Positions 1 through 11,400 of a DNA stretch of 64,000 nucleotides are shown here, one piece after another. The notes under the pieces are model-generated. The model did not search any database, had not been told where the DNA came from, and was given only the letters and a program-made list of their open reading frames with translations. The stretch spans positions 5,972,501 through 6,036,500 of the forward strand of contig NZ_CP121647.1 of assembly GCF_029714305.1 (NCBI RefSeq), given 5' to 3'. The DNA is from Bradyrhizobium sp. CB3481 (GTDB lineage: Bacteria > Pseudomonadota > Alphaproteobacteria > Rhizobiales > Xanthobacteraceae). The translations under genes and the position numbers were made by a program. The first letter of the stretch is position 1. The number at the start of each line of letters is the position of its first letter.

Positions 1-548
1 GCGATCAGCGCGCCGCCGACGAACGGACCGGCCGTTAGCGCAAGGCTGGCGCCCGCGGCCCAGATGCCGACGGCGCGCCCGCGCGCCTTTTCTTCCCCAT
101 AGGCATGGCTGAGCAGCGCCAGTGAATTCGGCACCAGAATGGCCGCGGCCAATCCCTGAACGCAGCGCGCCAGGATCAGCACCGTGGCATTGGGCGCCAG
201 CGCGCAGGCCACCGAGGCCGCCGTGAACATGGCAAAGCCCGCCATGAACACCCGCTTGGCGCCGATCCGATCGCCGAGCGCGCCGGCCGTCAATATGAAA
301 GCCGCAAAGGCGATGGTGTAGGCGCTCACCACCCATTGCAGTTCGGTAACGCCCCCGCCGAGCGAAATGCCGATGGCATTGAGGGCGGTATTGACGATGG
401 TGACGTCGAGCTGAACGACGCCATAGCCGAGACTCATCGCGGCGAGCGTCAGCGACGCTGCGAACCTGCTCGCCATCGGCGCGGCCTCGGAACGGGTCGA
501 CGCTCCGCCCGCCGGAACCGGTCTCAATCCGGAAGATAGGTTTGTCAT
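1..548 (-). CDS. MFS efflux transporter, DHA2 (EmrB/QacA) type, partial
   Basis: The first 182 codons are visible; the gene runs off the left edge. From ATG at 548, a short Pro/Ser-rich cytosolic leader of about 25 residues precedes the first membrane helix, which carries the DHA2 signature LDVTIVNTAL. The loop after helix 2 has the MFS motif A (GALGDRIGAKR), and ARCVQGLAAAILVPNSLALL follows in helix 4. These motifs are typical of 14-helix proton-driven drug or solvent exporters of the inner membrane. The substrate cannot be read from the sequence. A short inverted repeat upstream (601-624) may be an operator. The family is secure; the full length and any partner genes are unknown. Confidence 0.85.
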   Translation of the reverse strand, partial: MTNLSSGLRPVPAGGASTRSEAAPMASRFAASLTLAAMSLGYGVVQLDVTIVNTALNAIGISLGGGVTELQWVVSAYTIAFAAFILTAGALGDRIGAKRVFMAGFAMFTAASVACALAPNATVLILARCVQGLAAAILVPNSLALLSHAYGEEKARGRAVGIWAAGASLALTAGPFVGGALI

Positions 549-600
549 GGCTTCACCCTTCAGGGGGCAACGCCGTTAATTTGGTGTCCGTTTCAACAAA

Positions 601-624
601 ACACTTCGTCAAAGCTCGAAGTGT
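601..624. repeat. 8-bp inverted repeat, possible operator
   Basis: ACACTTCG at 601-608 and CGAAGTGT at 617-624 are perfect inverted copies around an 8-bp spacer. They lie 53 bp upstream of the MFS start, in its leader region. The geometry suits a dimeric regulator, but no regulator gene is visible beside it. Confidence 0.35.
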
Positions 625-647
625 GGGTGCAGCCGGCCGCTGGCGCG

Positions 648-686
648 AAAAAGCCGCGCAGGGAAGAGGCCCTCGCGCGGCTTTTT
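648..686 (-). terminator. Rho-independent terminator after the DUF892 gene
   Basis: AAAAAGCCGCGC (648-659) and GCGCGGCTTTTT (675-686) form a perfect 12-bp stem with a 15-base loop and flanking A/T runs. It sits 20 bp beyond the stop codon of the DUF892 gene. The T-run on each strand could also let it act in both directions. Confidence 0.8.
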
Positions 687-706
687 GTCTCAACGCGGGC
701 GAGCGA

Positions 707-1213
707 TCAGCTTGCGGCGCGCAGGTTGACCTTGCCCTCGGCCAGCGAGGTCAGCTTCTTGTCGACCGTCTTTTCCTCATCGAGCGTCTGCTGCAGGATG
801 GCGGCGCAGTCGTTGCGCCCGAGCTGCCGCGCCCATGCGATCAGGCTGCCGTAGCGGGTGATTTCATAGTGCTCGGCGGCTTGCGCTGCATTGATCAACG
901 CAGCATCCAGCACATCCTTGTCCGCGATCTCGCCGGCCACATCGTCGGCTTCCTCGATGATGCCGTCGATCGCCGGGCAATCGACCGCCTTCGCCTGGGC
1001 GCCGTGCATGCGAAAGATTTCTTCGAGACGCTGCACATGCGTCTTGGTTTCATCGAGATGGCTCAAAAAGCCCTGCTTCAGCTGCTTGTCGGTAGCCTTT
1101 TCCGCCATTTTCGGCAGCGCTTTCACAAGTTGTTTCTCGGCGTAATAGATGTCCTGCAACTGATGGACGAACAGGTCGTTCATCGTCTTGATGTCTTTGG
1201 TGAAGAGTCCCAT
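707..1213 (-). CDS. DUF892 (YciE/YciF-like) ferritin-like stress protein
   Basis: A 168-residue, all-helical soluble protein. It starts MGLFTKDIKTMNDLF and carries the DUF892 hallmarks: LQDIYYAEKQLVKALPKM in helix 1, HLDETKTHVQRLEEIF in helix 2, AAEHYEITRYGSL in the third helix and LDEEKTVDKKLTSLA at the end. Paired Glu/His residues resemble the metal-binding four-helix ferritin fold, but the biochemical role of the family is unproven; members are generally stress-induced. The start at 1213 is preferred over the in-frame ATG at 1219 because AAGGA lies 8 bases before it but only 2 before the other. An EcfG-like promoter (1301-1325) and a strong terminator (648-686) make it a single-gene unit. 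Confidence 0.85.
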   Translation of the reverse strand: MGLFTKDIKTMNDLFVHQLQDIYYAEKQLVKALPKMAEKATDKQLKQGFLSHLDETKTHVQRLEEIFRMHGAQAKAVDCPAIDGIIEEADDVAGEIADKDVLDAALINAAQAAEHYEITRYGSLIAWARQLGRNDCAAILQQTLDEEKTVDKKLTSLAEGKVNLRAAS

Positions 1214-1597
1214 TGCCATGATCCTTTGTTGGGGGAACACGCAAGGCGCAGCTGTCCTGCCCGGCACGGCGCGCTCGCTGTTCGATGCTGATCAGAAACT
1301 AACCGGCCCCCGAAAAGGATGTTCCTAAGGCCTCGAAAACGCCGCGATGGAACGAGCGGGAAACTGCGGCAAAAACGGCCCGCGGAACGGACCTCCTTGC
1401 GACTCAAAATCGTTAACGTGGCGACATATGTGGGGCGTATGACAAAGGCGTCGAACGAAGCCAAAAGCCATGTTTGTCAAGGGCTGCACAAGGGCCCGAT
1501 TTTGGCTTATGGATTTCGCGCACGGTGCCTCTGACCGTCGACTGTCGCTTGCGTGACAGGCCCATCTCTATGTTTTGCCGCCCCGCCGGGAGGATGA
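1214..1597. other. Divergent intergenic region, DUF892 / YbhN-like gene
   Basis: This 384-bp spacer holds the leader and the putative EcfG promoter of the minus-strand gene (1301-1325). For the plus-strand gene, a purine-rich GGGAGG lies close to its ATG at 1598. I see no RNA gene and no other clear motif in the rest. Confidence 0.5.
1301..1325 (-). promoter_or_regulatory. EcfG (general stress sigma factor) type promoter
   Basis: Read on the minus strand, GGAAC (1325-1321) is followed after exactly 16 bases by GGTT (1304-1301). The alphaproteobacterial EcfG consensus is GGAAC-N16/17-CGTT, so the -35 element is perfect and the -10 element differs at one base. It lies about 90 bp upstream of the DUF892 start, a sensible distance, and DUF892 genes are typical stress-regulon members. 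Confidence 0.6.
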
Positions 1598-2653
1598 ATG
1601 CATCGGCTGCTGACCGCGCTCCGGCGTGGCTTCAAGGAGAAGATTGGCTGGAAACGGCTGGGAATCGCCGCGAGTCTTCTCATCATAGCGCTTGCGATCA
1701 CCCATCTGGTGCGCACCCTCAAGGGGGTCGACACCGGGGTTATTCTCACGGCCCTGACCGACATCGCCCCGCATCGCATCGCGCTGGCGGCGCTGTGCGT
1801 GGTCGGCGCATTTTGCACACTGACCCTTTATGATTTCTTCGCGCTGCGAACCATTGGCAAGAACCACGTTCCCTATCGCATCGCGGCGATGTCGAGCTTC
1901 ACCAGCTACACCATCGGTCACAACATCGGTGCCACCGTCTTTACCGGCGGCGCGATCCGGTTCCGGATCTATTCGGACTACGGCCTGACCGCGATCGACG
2001 TCGCCAAAATCTGCTTTCTGTCGGGGCTGACCTTCTGGCTCGGCAATCTGTTCGTGCTCGGTATCGGCATGGCCTGGCACCCCGAGGCTGCATCGGCGAT
2101 GGACTTGCTGCCGTCAGCCATGAACCGCTTGATTGCCCTTGGCTGCCTCGCCGGCATCGGCGCCTATTTCGTTTGGCTGCTCACGGGCGAAGGGCGGCGC
2201 GAGCTCGGGCAGAACGGCTGGAAGGTCGTGCTGCCCTCCGCCCGATTGACGCTGCTGCAGGTCCTGATCGGCGTGGTCGATCTCGGCTTCTGCGCCCTCG
2301 CCATGTATCTGTTGATGCCGATGACGCCGTATATCGACTTCGTGTCGCTGGCGGTGGTCTTCATCCTCGCAACCCTGCTCGGCTTTGCCAGCCACGCGCC
2401 CGGCAGCATCGGCGTATTCGACGCCGCGATGCTGGTGGCGCTGCCGCAGTTCGGCAGGGAAGAGTTGCTGGCGACACTGGTCGTATTCCGGATCCTGTAC
2501 TTCCTGATCCCGTTCGGCATCTCGATTTCGATCATGGGAGCGCGCGAAGTCTGGCTCAGTCTGATACAACCCTGGCAGGAACGCCGCCGGCTCGCCCAGG
2601 CCTGTACCGCCAAGGCTCGGGTGCGGCAGATGATCAAAGGCCGGCAGCCGTGA
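1598..2653 (+). CDS. YbhN/UPF0104-type integral membrane protein
   Basis: A 351-residue inner-membrane protein with about eight hydrophobic helices. It matches the lysylphosphatidylglycerol synthase transmembrane (UPF0104/YbhN) family: SSFTSYTIGHNIGATVFTGG with FRIYSDYGL is characteristic of the flippase-like core, as is GFASHAPGSIGVFDAAML near residue 260. It lacks the cytosolic aminoacyl-transferase domain of MprF, so it is a stand-alone membrane domain, probably moving or sensing a lipid or hopanoid-like substrate; the actual substrate is unknown. The short basic N-terminus (RRGFKEKIGWKR) fits the positive-inside rule. It is followed on the same strand by the SGNH hydrolase gene after 39 bp, so the two may be co-transcribed. 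Confidence 0.75.
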   Translation: MHRLLTALRRGFKEKIGWKRLGIAASLLIIALAITHLVRTLKGVDTGVILTALTDIAPHRIALAALCVVGAFCTLTLYDFFALRTIGKNHVPYRIAAMSSFTSYTIGHNIGATVFTGGAIRFRIYSDYGLTAIDVAKICFLSGLTFWLGNLFVLGIGMAWHPEAASAMDLLPSAMNRLIALGCLAGIGAYFVWLLTGEGRRELGQNGWKVVLPSARLTLLQVLIGVVDLGFCALAMYLLMPMTPYIDFVSLAVVFILATLLGFASHAPGSIGVFDAAMLVALPQFGREELLATLVVFRILYFLIPFGISISIMGAREVWLSLIQPWQERRRLAQACTAKARVRQMIKGRQP

Positions 2654-2692
2654 GCCGGTAACGGCGTCGTTATCTGCGGCGGCTGGTCTTTT

Positions 2693-4741
2693 GTGGCGAA
2701 GCTGCCTCATTCTCTTATTTCTGCCTTACCGCTAACGTCAAACGGCGCCATGGCTGGAATTTTCTCTACTTTGATGCTGTCGGCTGCGCTGATTGCCGGC
2801 GCGCTATCAGGCGCGTTCACGTCCGCGGCGCAAGCCCAGACCGCCGGCGGCTACGGGCCGCTGCAGATTTCCTGGGAAGTGCGCAACCGCTTCCGCCTGT
2901 TCCGCGAGGAGCGGGATTTCCTGCTGCACGCCGAGACCGGGCGCGGCCGCAGCGTGCTGGCTTCCGAGCAGGCATTGGCGATTCAGAGCGACGGCCGCGG
3001 CTGGGCGCGCAACACCGTGAACCGCCTCTGCATCGATCTCGCCGGCCGCGTCAGCGAGCCCTGCACGCGCGACAACGTCAAGGAAAGCTACCTGACACCG
3101 ATCGATCATCCTGTCGTGATCCGCCTGACCGGACCCGTGCCGGTCGGCGCGACCTGCGCGTGGACGGTCGATGATGGCGACGGCCCGCAGACGTCCGCCT
3201 TCGACTGCGCCGAGCCGGTCAACCTCCGCGTCCGTTACGGCCGCACCACGGTGGTGACCGCCGACGTATCGAGCTCGGAAGGCAGCCAGCGCGTCTTCAC
3301 CGAGATCGCGGTGCGCGACATCTTCATTGCCGGCCTCGGCGACAGCATCGCTTCCGGCGAAGGCAATCCGGACCGGCCGGTGGCGCTCGCCGATGAAGGC
3401 TTTTGCTTCCGCTCCTATCTCGGAACGGCGGCTGCGCAATATTATCGGCCGAGCCGCGCGGGCTATAAGGGCGGACGCGCCTGCGAGGCGCCCGATTCGC
3501 TCGCAGTCTGGCAACGGCAAAGCGCGCTCTGGTTCAACCCGGCCTGTCACCGCTCGCTCTACAGCTACCAGACGCGCACGGCGCTGGCGCTCGCCATCCG
3601 ATATCCGCACATCGCCGTGACCTATCTGCCGCTGGCCTGCACCGGCGCCACCATCGCCGATGGCCTGTTCGGCTCGCAGCGCGCCCGCGACTGCCTGCCG
3701 TCGAAATCCGGCAGCGGCGCGTGCCAGGGCACGGTCAACGGGCAACTCGCCGAGCTGCGTGAAGCCGTTGGCGCCGCAAAACGCCGGCAAGCGGATCGCC
3801 AGCTCGATCTGGTGCTGCTGTCGATCGGCGCCAACGACATCTATTTTTCAGGCCTCGTCGCCGACGTCATCGTGGATACCGCGACCGAGCGCACGCTGTT
3901 CCGGCGCAGCGGCGTGATGGCCTCTGTGGACGATGCACGCAGTGCGATGGCGCGGGACCTGCCGCAGGGCTTTGCCAAGCTTCGCGAGGCGCTCAAGCCC
4001 CTTGTCGGCGGCGACCTGTCACGGGTCGTCTACACTGCCTACGCCAATCCGACGCTGGCCAATGGCGGCGCGCCCTGCCCGGGCGGACGCGCCGGCTTCG
4101 ACATTCATCCCTCCTTCAACGCGCAGCCGCAGCGCCTCGCCGCCGTCTCCAGTTTCGTCGAAAACGAATTCCTGCCGCAGCTGCGGGCGTTGGCGCTTTG
4201 CGAGGGCGGCATCCTGTGCCGCAATCCGCGCGCCGACCGCATGACCTTCGTCGACGGCCACCAGATGGCCTTTGCCAACCACGGCTTCTGCGCGCGCGCC
4301 GAAAACGATCCCGAATTCGACCGGCAGTGCTTCTCGGCGAGGGGCGACAGTTTCGATTCCGATATCGTCACGGCCGCGAGCCAGCCGATGCTGTGCGGCC
4401 GCAGCGCCGGCGAGTATCGCGCCTATCTGCCGCGCGCCCGCTGGATCCGCGATGCCAATGACAGCTACTTCGCCGCGATGACCTATCCGCAGGGCCTGCC
4501 GACGTCGCAGCAGCCGTCCGATATCCATGACGCGACCTGGGGCGTGCTGTCGGCAGTCTATGGCGGCGCGGTGCATCCGAGCGCCGAGGGCCACGCCGCG
4601 ATGGCTGACGCCGCGGTGCCGGCCGCCGCCGCCGTGCTGCAGCTCGATGCGGCCGTGCCTGAAGTCACCTCGCAGCCGGCTGCGCCGATCCCGGTGGCGC
4701 CGGACGTGCCGCGGCCACCCGGCAGAACCGGACTCAATTAG
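2693..4741 (+). CDS. Secreted SGNH/GDSL-family hydrolase, large
   Basis: 682 residues if started at GTG 2693, or 663 from the in-frame ATG at 2750; both keep a signal peptide ending in SAAQAQ. The SGNH blocks are present: [13 protein letters not shown] with nucleophile Ser218, the Gly block in the middle, [12 protein letters not shown] (block III Asn) and [12 protein letters not shown] near residue 630 (block V His). The roughly 200-residue N-terminal part has paired Cys and no enzyme motif I recognise, and the C-terminus is a Pro/Val-rich tail. It is presumably a periplasmic or secreted esterase acting on a lipid or acetylated glycan; the substrate is unknown. The stop codon overlaps the stop of the convergent DUF2147 gene. 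Confidence 0.75.
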   Translation: MAKLPHSLISALPLTSNGAMAGIFSTLMLSAALIAGALSGAFTSAAQAQTAGGYGPLQISWEVRNRFRLFREERDFLLHAETGRGRSVLASEQALAIQSDGRGWARNTVNRLCIDLAGRVSEPCTRDNVKESYLTPIDHPVVIRLTGPVPVGATCAWTVDDGDGPQTSAFDCAEPVNLRVRYGRTTVVTADVSSSEGSQRVFTEIAVRDIFIAGLGDSIASGEGNPDRPVALADEGFCFRSYLGTAAAQYYRPSRAGYKGGRACEAPDSLAVWQRQSALWFNPACHRSLYSYQTRTALALAIRYPHIAVTYLPLACTGATIADGLFGSQRARDCLPSKSGSGACQGTVNGQLAELREAVGAAKRRQADRQLDLVLLSIGANDIYFSGLVADVIVDTATERTLFRRSGVMASVDDARSAMARDLPQGFAKLREALKPLVGGDLSRVVYTAYANPTLANGGAPCPGGRAGFDIHPSFNAQPQRLAAVSSFVENEFLPQLRALALCEGGILCRNPRADRMTFVDGHQMAFANHGFCARAENDPEFDRQCFSARGDSFDSDIVTAASQPMLCGRSAGEYRAYLPRARWIRDANDSYFAAMTYPQGLPTSQQPSDIHDATWGVLSAVYGGAVHPSAEGHAAMADAAVPAAAAVLQLDAAVPEVTSQPAAPIPVAPDVPRPPGRTGLN

Positions 4742-5352
4742 CGCGCGGGCGCCGGCGCAGCAGGTGCTGGCGCCGGGGTGACAGCCTTCTTGACCGCAGG
4801 CGTCTTCGCCGGAACCGTGGGCGGCTTCATCGCCGCGGCATGCGCCGGCAGATATTTTGCGATGATCGCGGGATCGACCTGGGCTAGCTCCGTGTCCGGC
4901 AATCGCGTCCAGACCTCATCCCTGCCGAGCAGCGAGATGCCGAGATAGCCGCGCATCGTCAACGTCTGTCCATCGGCACTGAGCGTCATCTTGGCCTTGT
5001 AGATCTTGCCATCGCGCGGATCGAGCACGTTGCCGTTCTCGTATTTCAATCCGTCGCGCTTCATGTCGCGGATGAAGGACATCCCGAGCCAGGACGCATC
5101 CTTCCGATCGTCGGTGCATTTCGCGCAGGTCGGATTCGGCGGATCGCCGGGCTCGAGAAACAGCTTGGCAAACACGCCCTCATAGGCGCCGTTGCGATCG
5201 ACCACCAGGAACCAGCCGACCGGCTTGCCCTTCTCGACCTTCTGCCACAACCCGGCCGCGGAAGGTTCCACGGGCTGCGCGGCCAGTTCGCTGGCAAACG
5301 CGAGCCCAAACACGATCGGAAGTATCAGTTGAAATCCGGCCAGCTTGCGCAT
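4738..5352 (-). CDS. Exported DUF2147 protein
   Basis: A 204-residue protein with a signal peptide ([25 protein letters not shown]). The mature part matches DUF2147: [17 protein letters not shown] near the start, [16 protein letters not shown] (a CxxC pair), then a beta-rich stretch [19 protein letters not shown] and [16 protein letters not shown]. The last 40 residues are a low-complexity Ala/Pro/Lys tail. DUF2147 proteins are secreted lipocalin-like domains of unknown function. ATG at 5352 is chosen because CAGGTG lies 6 bases upstream; ATG at 5358 is the alternative. Its stop (4738-4740) overlaps the stop of the SGNH hydrolase gene, so there is no room for a terminator between the two convergent genes. 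Confidence 0.75.
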   Translation of the reverse strand: MRKLAGFQLILPIVFGLAFASELAAQPVEPSAAGLWQKVEKGKPVGWFLVVDRNGAYEGVFAKLFLEPGDPPNPTCAKCTDDRKDASWLGMSFIRDMKRDGLKYENGNVLDPRDGKIYKAKMTLSADGQTLTMRGYLGISLLGRDEVWTRLPDTELAQVDPAIIAKYLPAHAAAMKPPTVPAKTPAVKKAVTPAPAPAAPAPAR

Positions 5353-5428
5353 CGTCATCACCTGATCAAACCCTCTAAATGAATGGGCGCAGACTAAGGC
5401 CATTTCGCGGACGGTTCCAGCGACGATT

Positions 5429-5444
5429 GCCGGGTGTTCCCGGC
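5429..5444. repeat. Small perfect hairpin between the DUF2147 and reductase genes
   Basis: GCCGGG-TGTT-CCCGGC lies 15 bp before the reductase stop on the plus-strand map, hence just after that gene on the minus strand. It has no T-run, so a terminator role is possible but weak. Confidence 0.35.
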
Positions 5445-5479
5445 GCGCGCCCGCGAGGCGAACTGTCTTGTTTTGGGAT

Positions 5480-7177
<1,698 letters not shown>

Positions 7178-7498
7178 TTAGGCCTGCCGTTCAGGCGTCG
7201 AGACCACGAGGCCGTCGAGGTCGTCGCTCACCTTGATCTGGCAGGACAGGCGGGAGTTCGGCCGCACGTCGAAACCGAAATCCAGCATGTCTTCTTCCAT
7301 CGGCGTCGGCGAGCCGACCTTCTCGCGCCAGGCTTCCTCGACATAGACGTGGCAGGTCGCGCAGGCGCAGGCGCCACCGCATTCGGCTTCGATGCCGGGA
7401 ATGGCGTTGCGGATCGCGGCTTCCATCACGGTCGCGCCGTTCTCGACTTCAATGGTTCGTTTTTCGCCCGTGTGGTCGACAAAGTGGATTTTGGCCAT
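7178..7498 (-). CDS. [2Fe-2S] ferredoxin, adrenodoxin type
   Basis: A 106-residue soluble electron carrier. The cluster ligands are the first three Cys in [13 protein letters not shown] (C-x5-C-x2-C, residues about 39-48) and Cys about 85 in LSCQIKV. The start [21 protein letters not shown] and acidic helix ([19 protein letters not shown]) match the adrenodoxin/putidaredoxin group that feeds P450s and Rieske oxygenases and also works in Fe-S assembly. No P450 or hsc genes are in the window, so the partner is unknown; the ferredoxin reductase at 5480-6508 is one candidate. Confidence 0.9.
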   Translation of the reverse strand: MAKIHFVDHTGEKRTIEVENGATVMEAAIRNAIPGIEAECGGACACATCHVYVEEAWREKVGSPTPMEEDMLDFGFDVRPNSRLSCQIKVSDDLDGLVVSTPERQA

Positions 7499-7636
7499 GA
7501 TCGCTCGTGCTGCCGAATACGTGAGAGAGGTCCCGGCAGTCGTATAACGGGTCGGTCCACCCAGCGCCAGCGGTCGGGACGAAAAGGTGGGGCGGCATTT
7601 TACCGGGATTTTGGCCGATCCGGGGCGGCTGCCTGC

Positions 7637-8014
7637 TCAGGAACGGCGCAGAAACCCTTCGATCACGGCCCGTGCTTCCGCGACCGCCTCGCCAAGCCCT
7701 GCGAGCGCGGCCGATGGATCGGTGCCGCCGGCGATCGCCGCCTCCAGCCGCTCCGCGGCATCGGCAACGGCAAAAGCGCCGATCGCGCGGGCCGATCCCT
7801 TGAGCGTGTGCGCCAGCGCGCCTGCATCCGAGGGATGGACCATGAGCGCCTGGACCAGTCTTGCTGATTGGGCCGAGAACATCGTCAACACTTCCTGCTC
7901 GATCCCGGCATCGCCGAGCGTCATGCGTTGAAGGTGTTCGAAATCGATCGGCCCGCCGCCGGGCGCCAGCGGTGGCGATGGCATCCATTCTACCCGTTCG
8001 AGATGAAGCGGCAT
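7637..8014 (-). CDS. Orphan histidine phosphotransfer (HPt) protein
   Basis: A 125-residue helical protein with one HPt domain over about residues 25-122. The phospho-acceptor is His69 in the motif ALAHTLKGSARAIGA, and the usual VLTMFSAQSARLVQAL helix lies before it. There is no kinase, receiver or output domain, so it should shuttle phosphate between a hybrid kinase and a response regulator encoded elsewhere. The start is uncertain: ATG at 8014 or ATG at 7984. It is transcribed divergently from the giant pole-type protein across a 411-bp region containing a CtrA box and GANTC sites, so cell-cycle control is possible. It does not look like ChpT, which is a longer dimeric pseudokinase. Confidence 0.8.
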   Translation of the reverse strand: MPLHLERVEWMPSPPLAPGGGPIDFEHLQRMTLGDAGIEQEVLTMFSAQSARLVQALMVHPSDAGALAHTLKGSARAIGAFAVADAAERLEAAIAGGTDPSAALAGLGEAVAEARAVIEGFLRRS

Positions 8015-8226
8015 GGCAAGGGTCCGGCTCGCCCCTCCGCACTGATTCTTCGAGAGGCATAATCATCCACAAGCAACCATGCGGGGGTTAACGGAACGTT
8101 CTCAGAATCCGGCGCAATTTTGCCGCATTTTAGCCCGTAATCAGACGGGTTTTCCGTATCAGTTCCAAAAATCTGTGCATTTAGAAGAACTTATGGGACA
8201 GCGCTGAAGAGCGCTGTTAACGATGA

Positions 8227-8241
8227 TTAAGAATGTATTAA
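8227..8241. promoter_or_regulatory. CtrA-binding box, TTAA-N7-TTAA
   Basis: TTAA at 8227-8230 and 8238-8241 with exactly seven bases between matches the full CtrA consensus of alphaproteobacteria. An extra TTAA six bases before it (8217-8220) extends the site. It lies 185 bp upstream of the giant gene start, near the middle of the divergent region. Confidence 0.65.
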
Positions 8242-8383
8242 TCGCGGCCATTTCATTCGTATCGGTCAACCAATAGGATGTTGGCGGATGTGTGCGGACA
8301 AGCTGCGCCGATGGGTACGCTTGCATCGCAGGGGGTATGAATCCGGCTTCGAGCTTGCAGGGGGCTTCTTGCAAGAACGGCTG

Positions 8384-8409
8384 GACGCGTAGTTAAGACG
8401 CGTAGTTAA
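8384..8409. repeat. 13-bp perfect tandem duplication in the 5' leader
   Basis: GACGCGTAGTTAA occurs twice in a row (8384-8396, 8397-8409), 16 bases before the giant gene start codon. It places two TTAA half-sites 9 bases apart. It could be a recent slippage event or a second, imperfect CtrA site. Confidence 0.7.
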
Positions 8410-8425
8410 GAGGGCTCGGACTGAC

Positions 8426-11400
8426 ATGGCGAACAATCCGAAGAAGGTCAAAGATCCCACTGAAGTTGCGCTGTCTGCCATTCAGGAAGCGCTCAACATC
8501 AGCGACACCGCCGTTGACCCCAGCCGAAATTCGATCGGCGGCGAAATCGTCCCGCCAAGCATGCCCTCCGGCGCGCCCGCCTTTCCCGAAACCCCGTTCG
8601 ATGCGCGCCCGAACGCGGACCGTCCGGTGTTCGATTCGATCGAGGAGCCGCGCAGCCCCCGTCGCGCCGCCAATGACGATCGCGAAACCATCGGACAGAT
8701 TCTGCAGGCCATCCAGAAGAACCGCCCTGCCCGCAGCGTCTACACGCTCGCCAGCATCTTCGGCGGCGTCTGGATCGTCGGCTGCGCGCTGTTGACCGCG
8801 GCGTTCCTGCCCTCGTTGCAGGCGGCGATCGGACAAAGCGGCGGCGTGCTGGTCTTGGCCGGCCTTGCGTCGTTGTTCTTCGCGCCGGTGCTGCTGTTCT
8901 ACTTCCTCGCCAGCCTCGCCTGGCGCGGCCAGGAAATGCGGATGATCGCGCAGTCGATGGCGCAGGTCGCCATCCGCTTCTCCGAGCCGGAAGGCGCAGC
9001 CGCCGATTCCATGGTGACCGTCGGCCAGGCGATCCGCCGCGAAGTCGCCGCGATGGGCGACGGCGTCGAGCGCGCCATCGCGCGCGCCGGCGAGCTGGAA
9101 ACGCTGGTCGCGAATGAAGTCGCCGCGCTCGAGCGCGCCTATACTGATAACGAGGTGCGCATTCGCGCGCTGCTGCAGGACATCGCCCATCAGCGCGACA
9201 ACCTAGTCGGCCAGGCCGAGCAGGTGCGCAGCGCCATTTCCGGGGTTCAGATCGACCTGCGCCACGACATCGCGCTGATCTCGGACGCGATCGCCTCGCG
9301 CGTCGACGAGGTCGCAAAAAGCATCACCGGCGCGCTGGAAGAGCGCGGCCAGCACATCACGAGCGCGCTCAGCCATGCCGGCGACAACATGATCCTCGCG
9401 CTCGGCGAGCGAGGCGGCGATCTGCTCGATCGCCTCGAGGAAGCCAGCGCCGAGACCACGCGCGCGGTGCTCGACGCTTCCGAGCGGCTGACCACCAGCC
9501 TCAACTTCAAAACCGGACACGTCCACGACGAGTTCGTCGATCTCGCCGATCGCGTCCACGAAATGCTGAACGAGCGCATCGACCGCATCACGAGCGAATT
9601 CGAGCAGCGCTCCTCGACCATCGTCGACGGCATCTCCGACCGCACCGAGCAGGTCCACGACTCCTTGAAGAACTCTTCGGACTCGCTCCTGCTCGAACTC
9701 GAGCTGCGCTCCGGCGATCTCGTCAACAAGATCGACGAGGCCGGCAACCGCCTCGCCAGCCGCATCCTCACCTCCGGCGACAAGGCGAGCGACGCGCTCG
9801 ACGTGACCGTGAACACGCTGGTCGCCAAGGTGATCAGCCAGACCGAAAACGCGCATGACGGCCTCGCGCTGCAGATGAGCGCGTTCGACGAGTTGGTGAA
9901 GAACCAGGGCTCGGAGCTTGCGGAAAAATTCGCCCGCGACAGCGGCACGCTCGGCGCGCTGATCACGCGCCACATTTCGGAGTTCGACCGCACCGTCAAG
10001 ACGTTCGGCGGCGAGATCGTCGAGCGCATGGGCGCGCGGACCCAGGAAATTGCCGACAGCCTGAAGAACTACGTCGACACGTTCGATACCCGCCTGACCT
10101 CGAACAGCGGCGAGATCACCGCTTCGCTCGATCAGCGGCTGCTGCAGTTCGAAACCACGCTCGGCAACCGGGTCGACCATCTCGACGCCTCGCTCGACAC
10201 CAAGATCAGGCTGTTCGACGAAACCGTCGACGGCCGCCTGAAATCGCTGGAAACGACTTTCGACACCCGCGCCAAATCCGTCACCGAGACCATCGACGGC
10301 CGCATCAGCACGCTGACCGGCTCGCTGACCGACGGTGCCGCGCAGGCGATCCAGTCGATCGACCAGCGGCTCACCCTCCTCACCTCCTCGCTCACCGAGG
10401 GCACCGCGCAGGCGATTGCAGCGGTCGACCATCGCATTGCCAACGTCACCGAAACGCTCGACGGCCGCAGCGCTTATCTGACCGACACCATCCAGGCACG
10501 GTTCCAGGAAATCCATCAGGGCATCGAGACGCGCGTCGGCGACATCGCCAGCAGCATCGAGACTAAGGTCGGCGCTTTCGCCAGCGGTCTCGAAGGCCGC
10601 GTCGGCGACATTGCCAGCGGCCTCGAGACCCGGGTCGGCGGCATCGCCACCGATATCGATGCCCGCGTGGCGCAGTTCGAGGATCTGCTCGGTTCGCGCA
10701 TCGAGGCGGTGGCGGGCCGCATCGAAAGCAGCGGCCGGCAGGCCAGCGAAGACATGATGTCGCGCGCCGAAATACTGTCGTCCACGATCAAGTCGCATGT
10801 CGAGGACGCCGAGCGTTCGCTGACCAACCTCGTGGTCAATACCAGCGAGACCATCCAGACCGGCGCGCGCACCGCGCAGCAGGCGCTGCTGACGGTCTCC
10901 TCCGATGTCGGCGCGCAGCTGAAACTGACGTCGGCCGAAGTCGAGGCCGCGCTCGTCGCGGTCGGGACGACTGCGGCGAGCTCGATCCTGACCAGCAGCC
11001 GCGACGCCCAGACCACGCTGGTGTCGGCCTCATCAGAGGCGGCCGCGCAGGTCAAGTCGCTGGCCGCCGACGTCGAACGCACCCTCTCCGCGGCCGGCGA
11101 TGCCACAGCTGCGTCGGTTCTCGCCGGTGCGCGCGAAGCGCAGACCACGCTGGTGACGGCGTCCGCCGATGCGGCAAACCACGTCAAGTCGCTCGCCTCC
11201 GATGTCGAGCGTTCGCTGTCGATCGCCGGCACCGCGACCGCCGAAGCCGTCACGGCAGGCGCCCGCGCCGCACAGAGCACGCTGGTCGCCGCCTCCACGG
11301 AAGCCGCCGATCAGGTCAAGTCGCTCGCAGCCGACGTGCAGCGGTCGCTGTCGATGGCCGGCAATGCCACCGCCGAGGCGATCACGGCGAGCGCCCGCGA

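Larger units (their letters stand above)
8015..8425. other. Divergent regulatory region, HPt gene / giant pole-type gene
   Basis: 411 bp, visibly richer in A/T than its surroundings. It contains GANTC sites at 8044-8048, 8105-8109 and 8339-8343 (CcrM methylation targets), a perfect CtrA box at 8227-8241 with a further TTAA at 8217-8220, and a 13-bp tandem duplication at 8384-8409. No small gene or RNA gene is evident. Confidence 0.65.

Noticed and set aside
8217..8230. A second complete CtrA box
   Set aside because: The spacing between the two TTAA is 6, not 7, so it is treated only as an extension of the box at 8227-8241.
9203..10798. A 531-codon minus-strand frame inside the giant gene
   Set aside because: It mirrors the repeat structure of the sense gene, lacks a start signal and any domain pattern.
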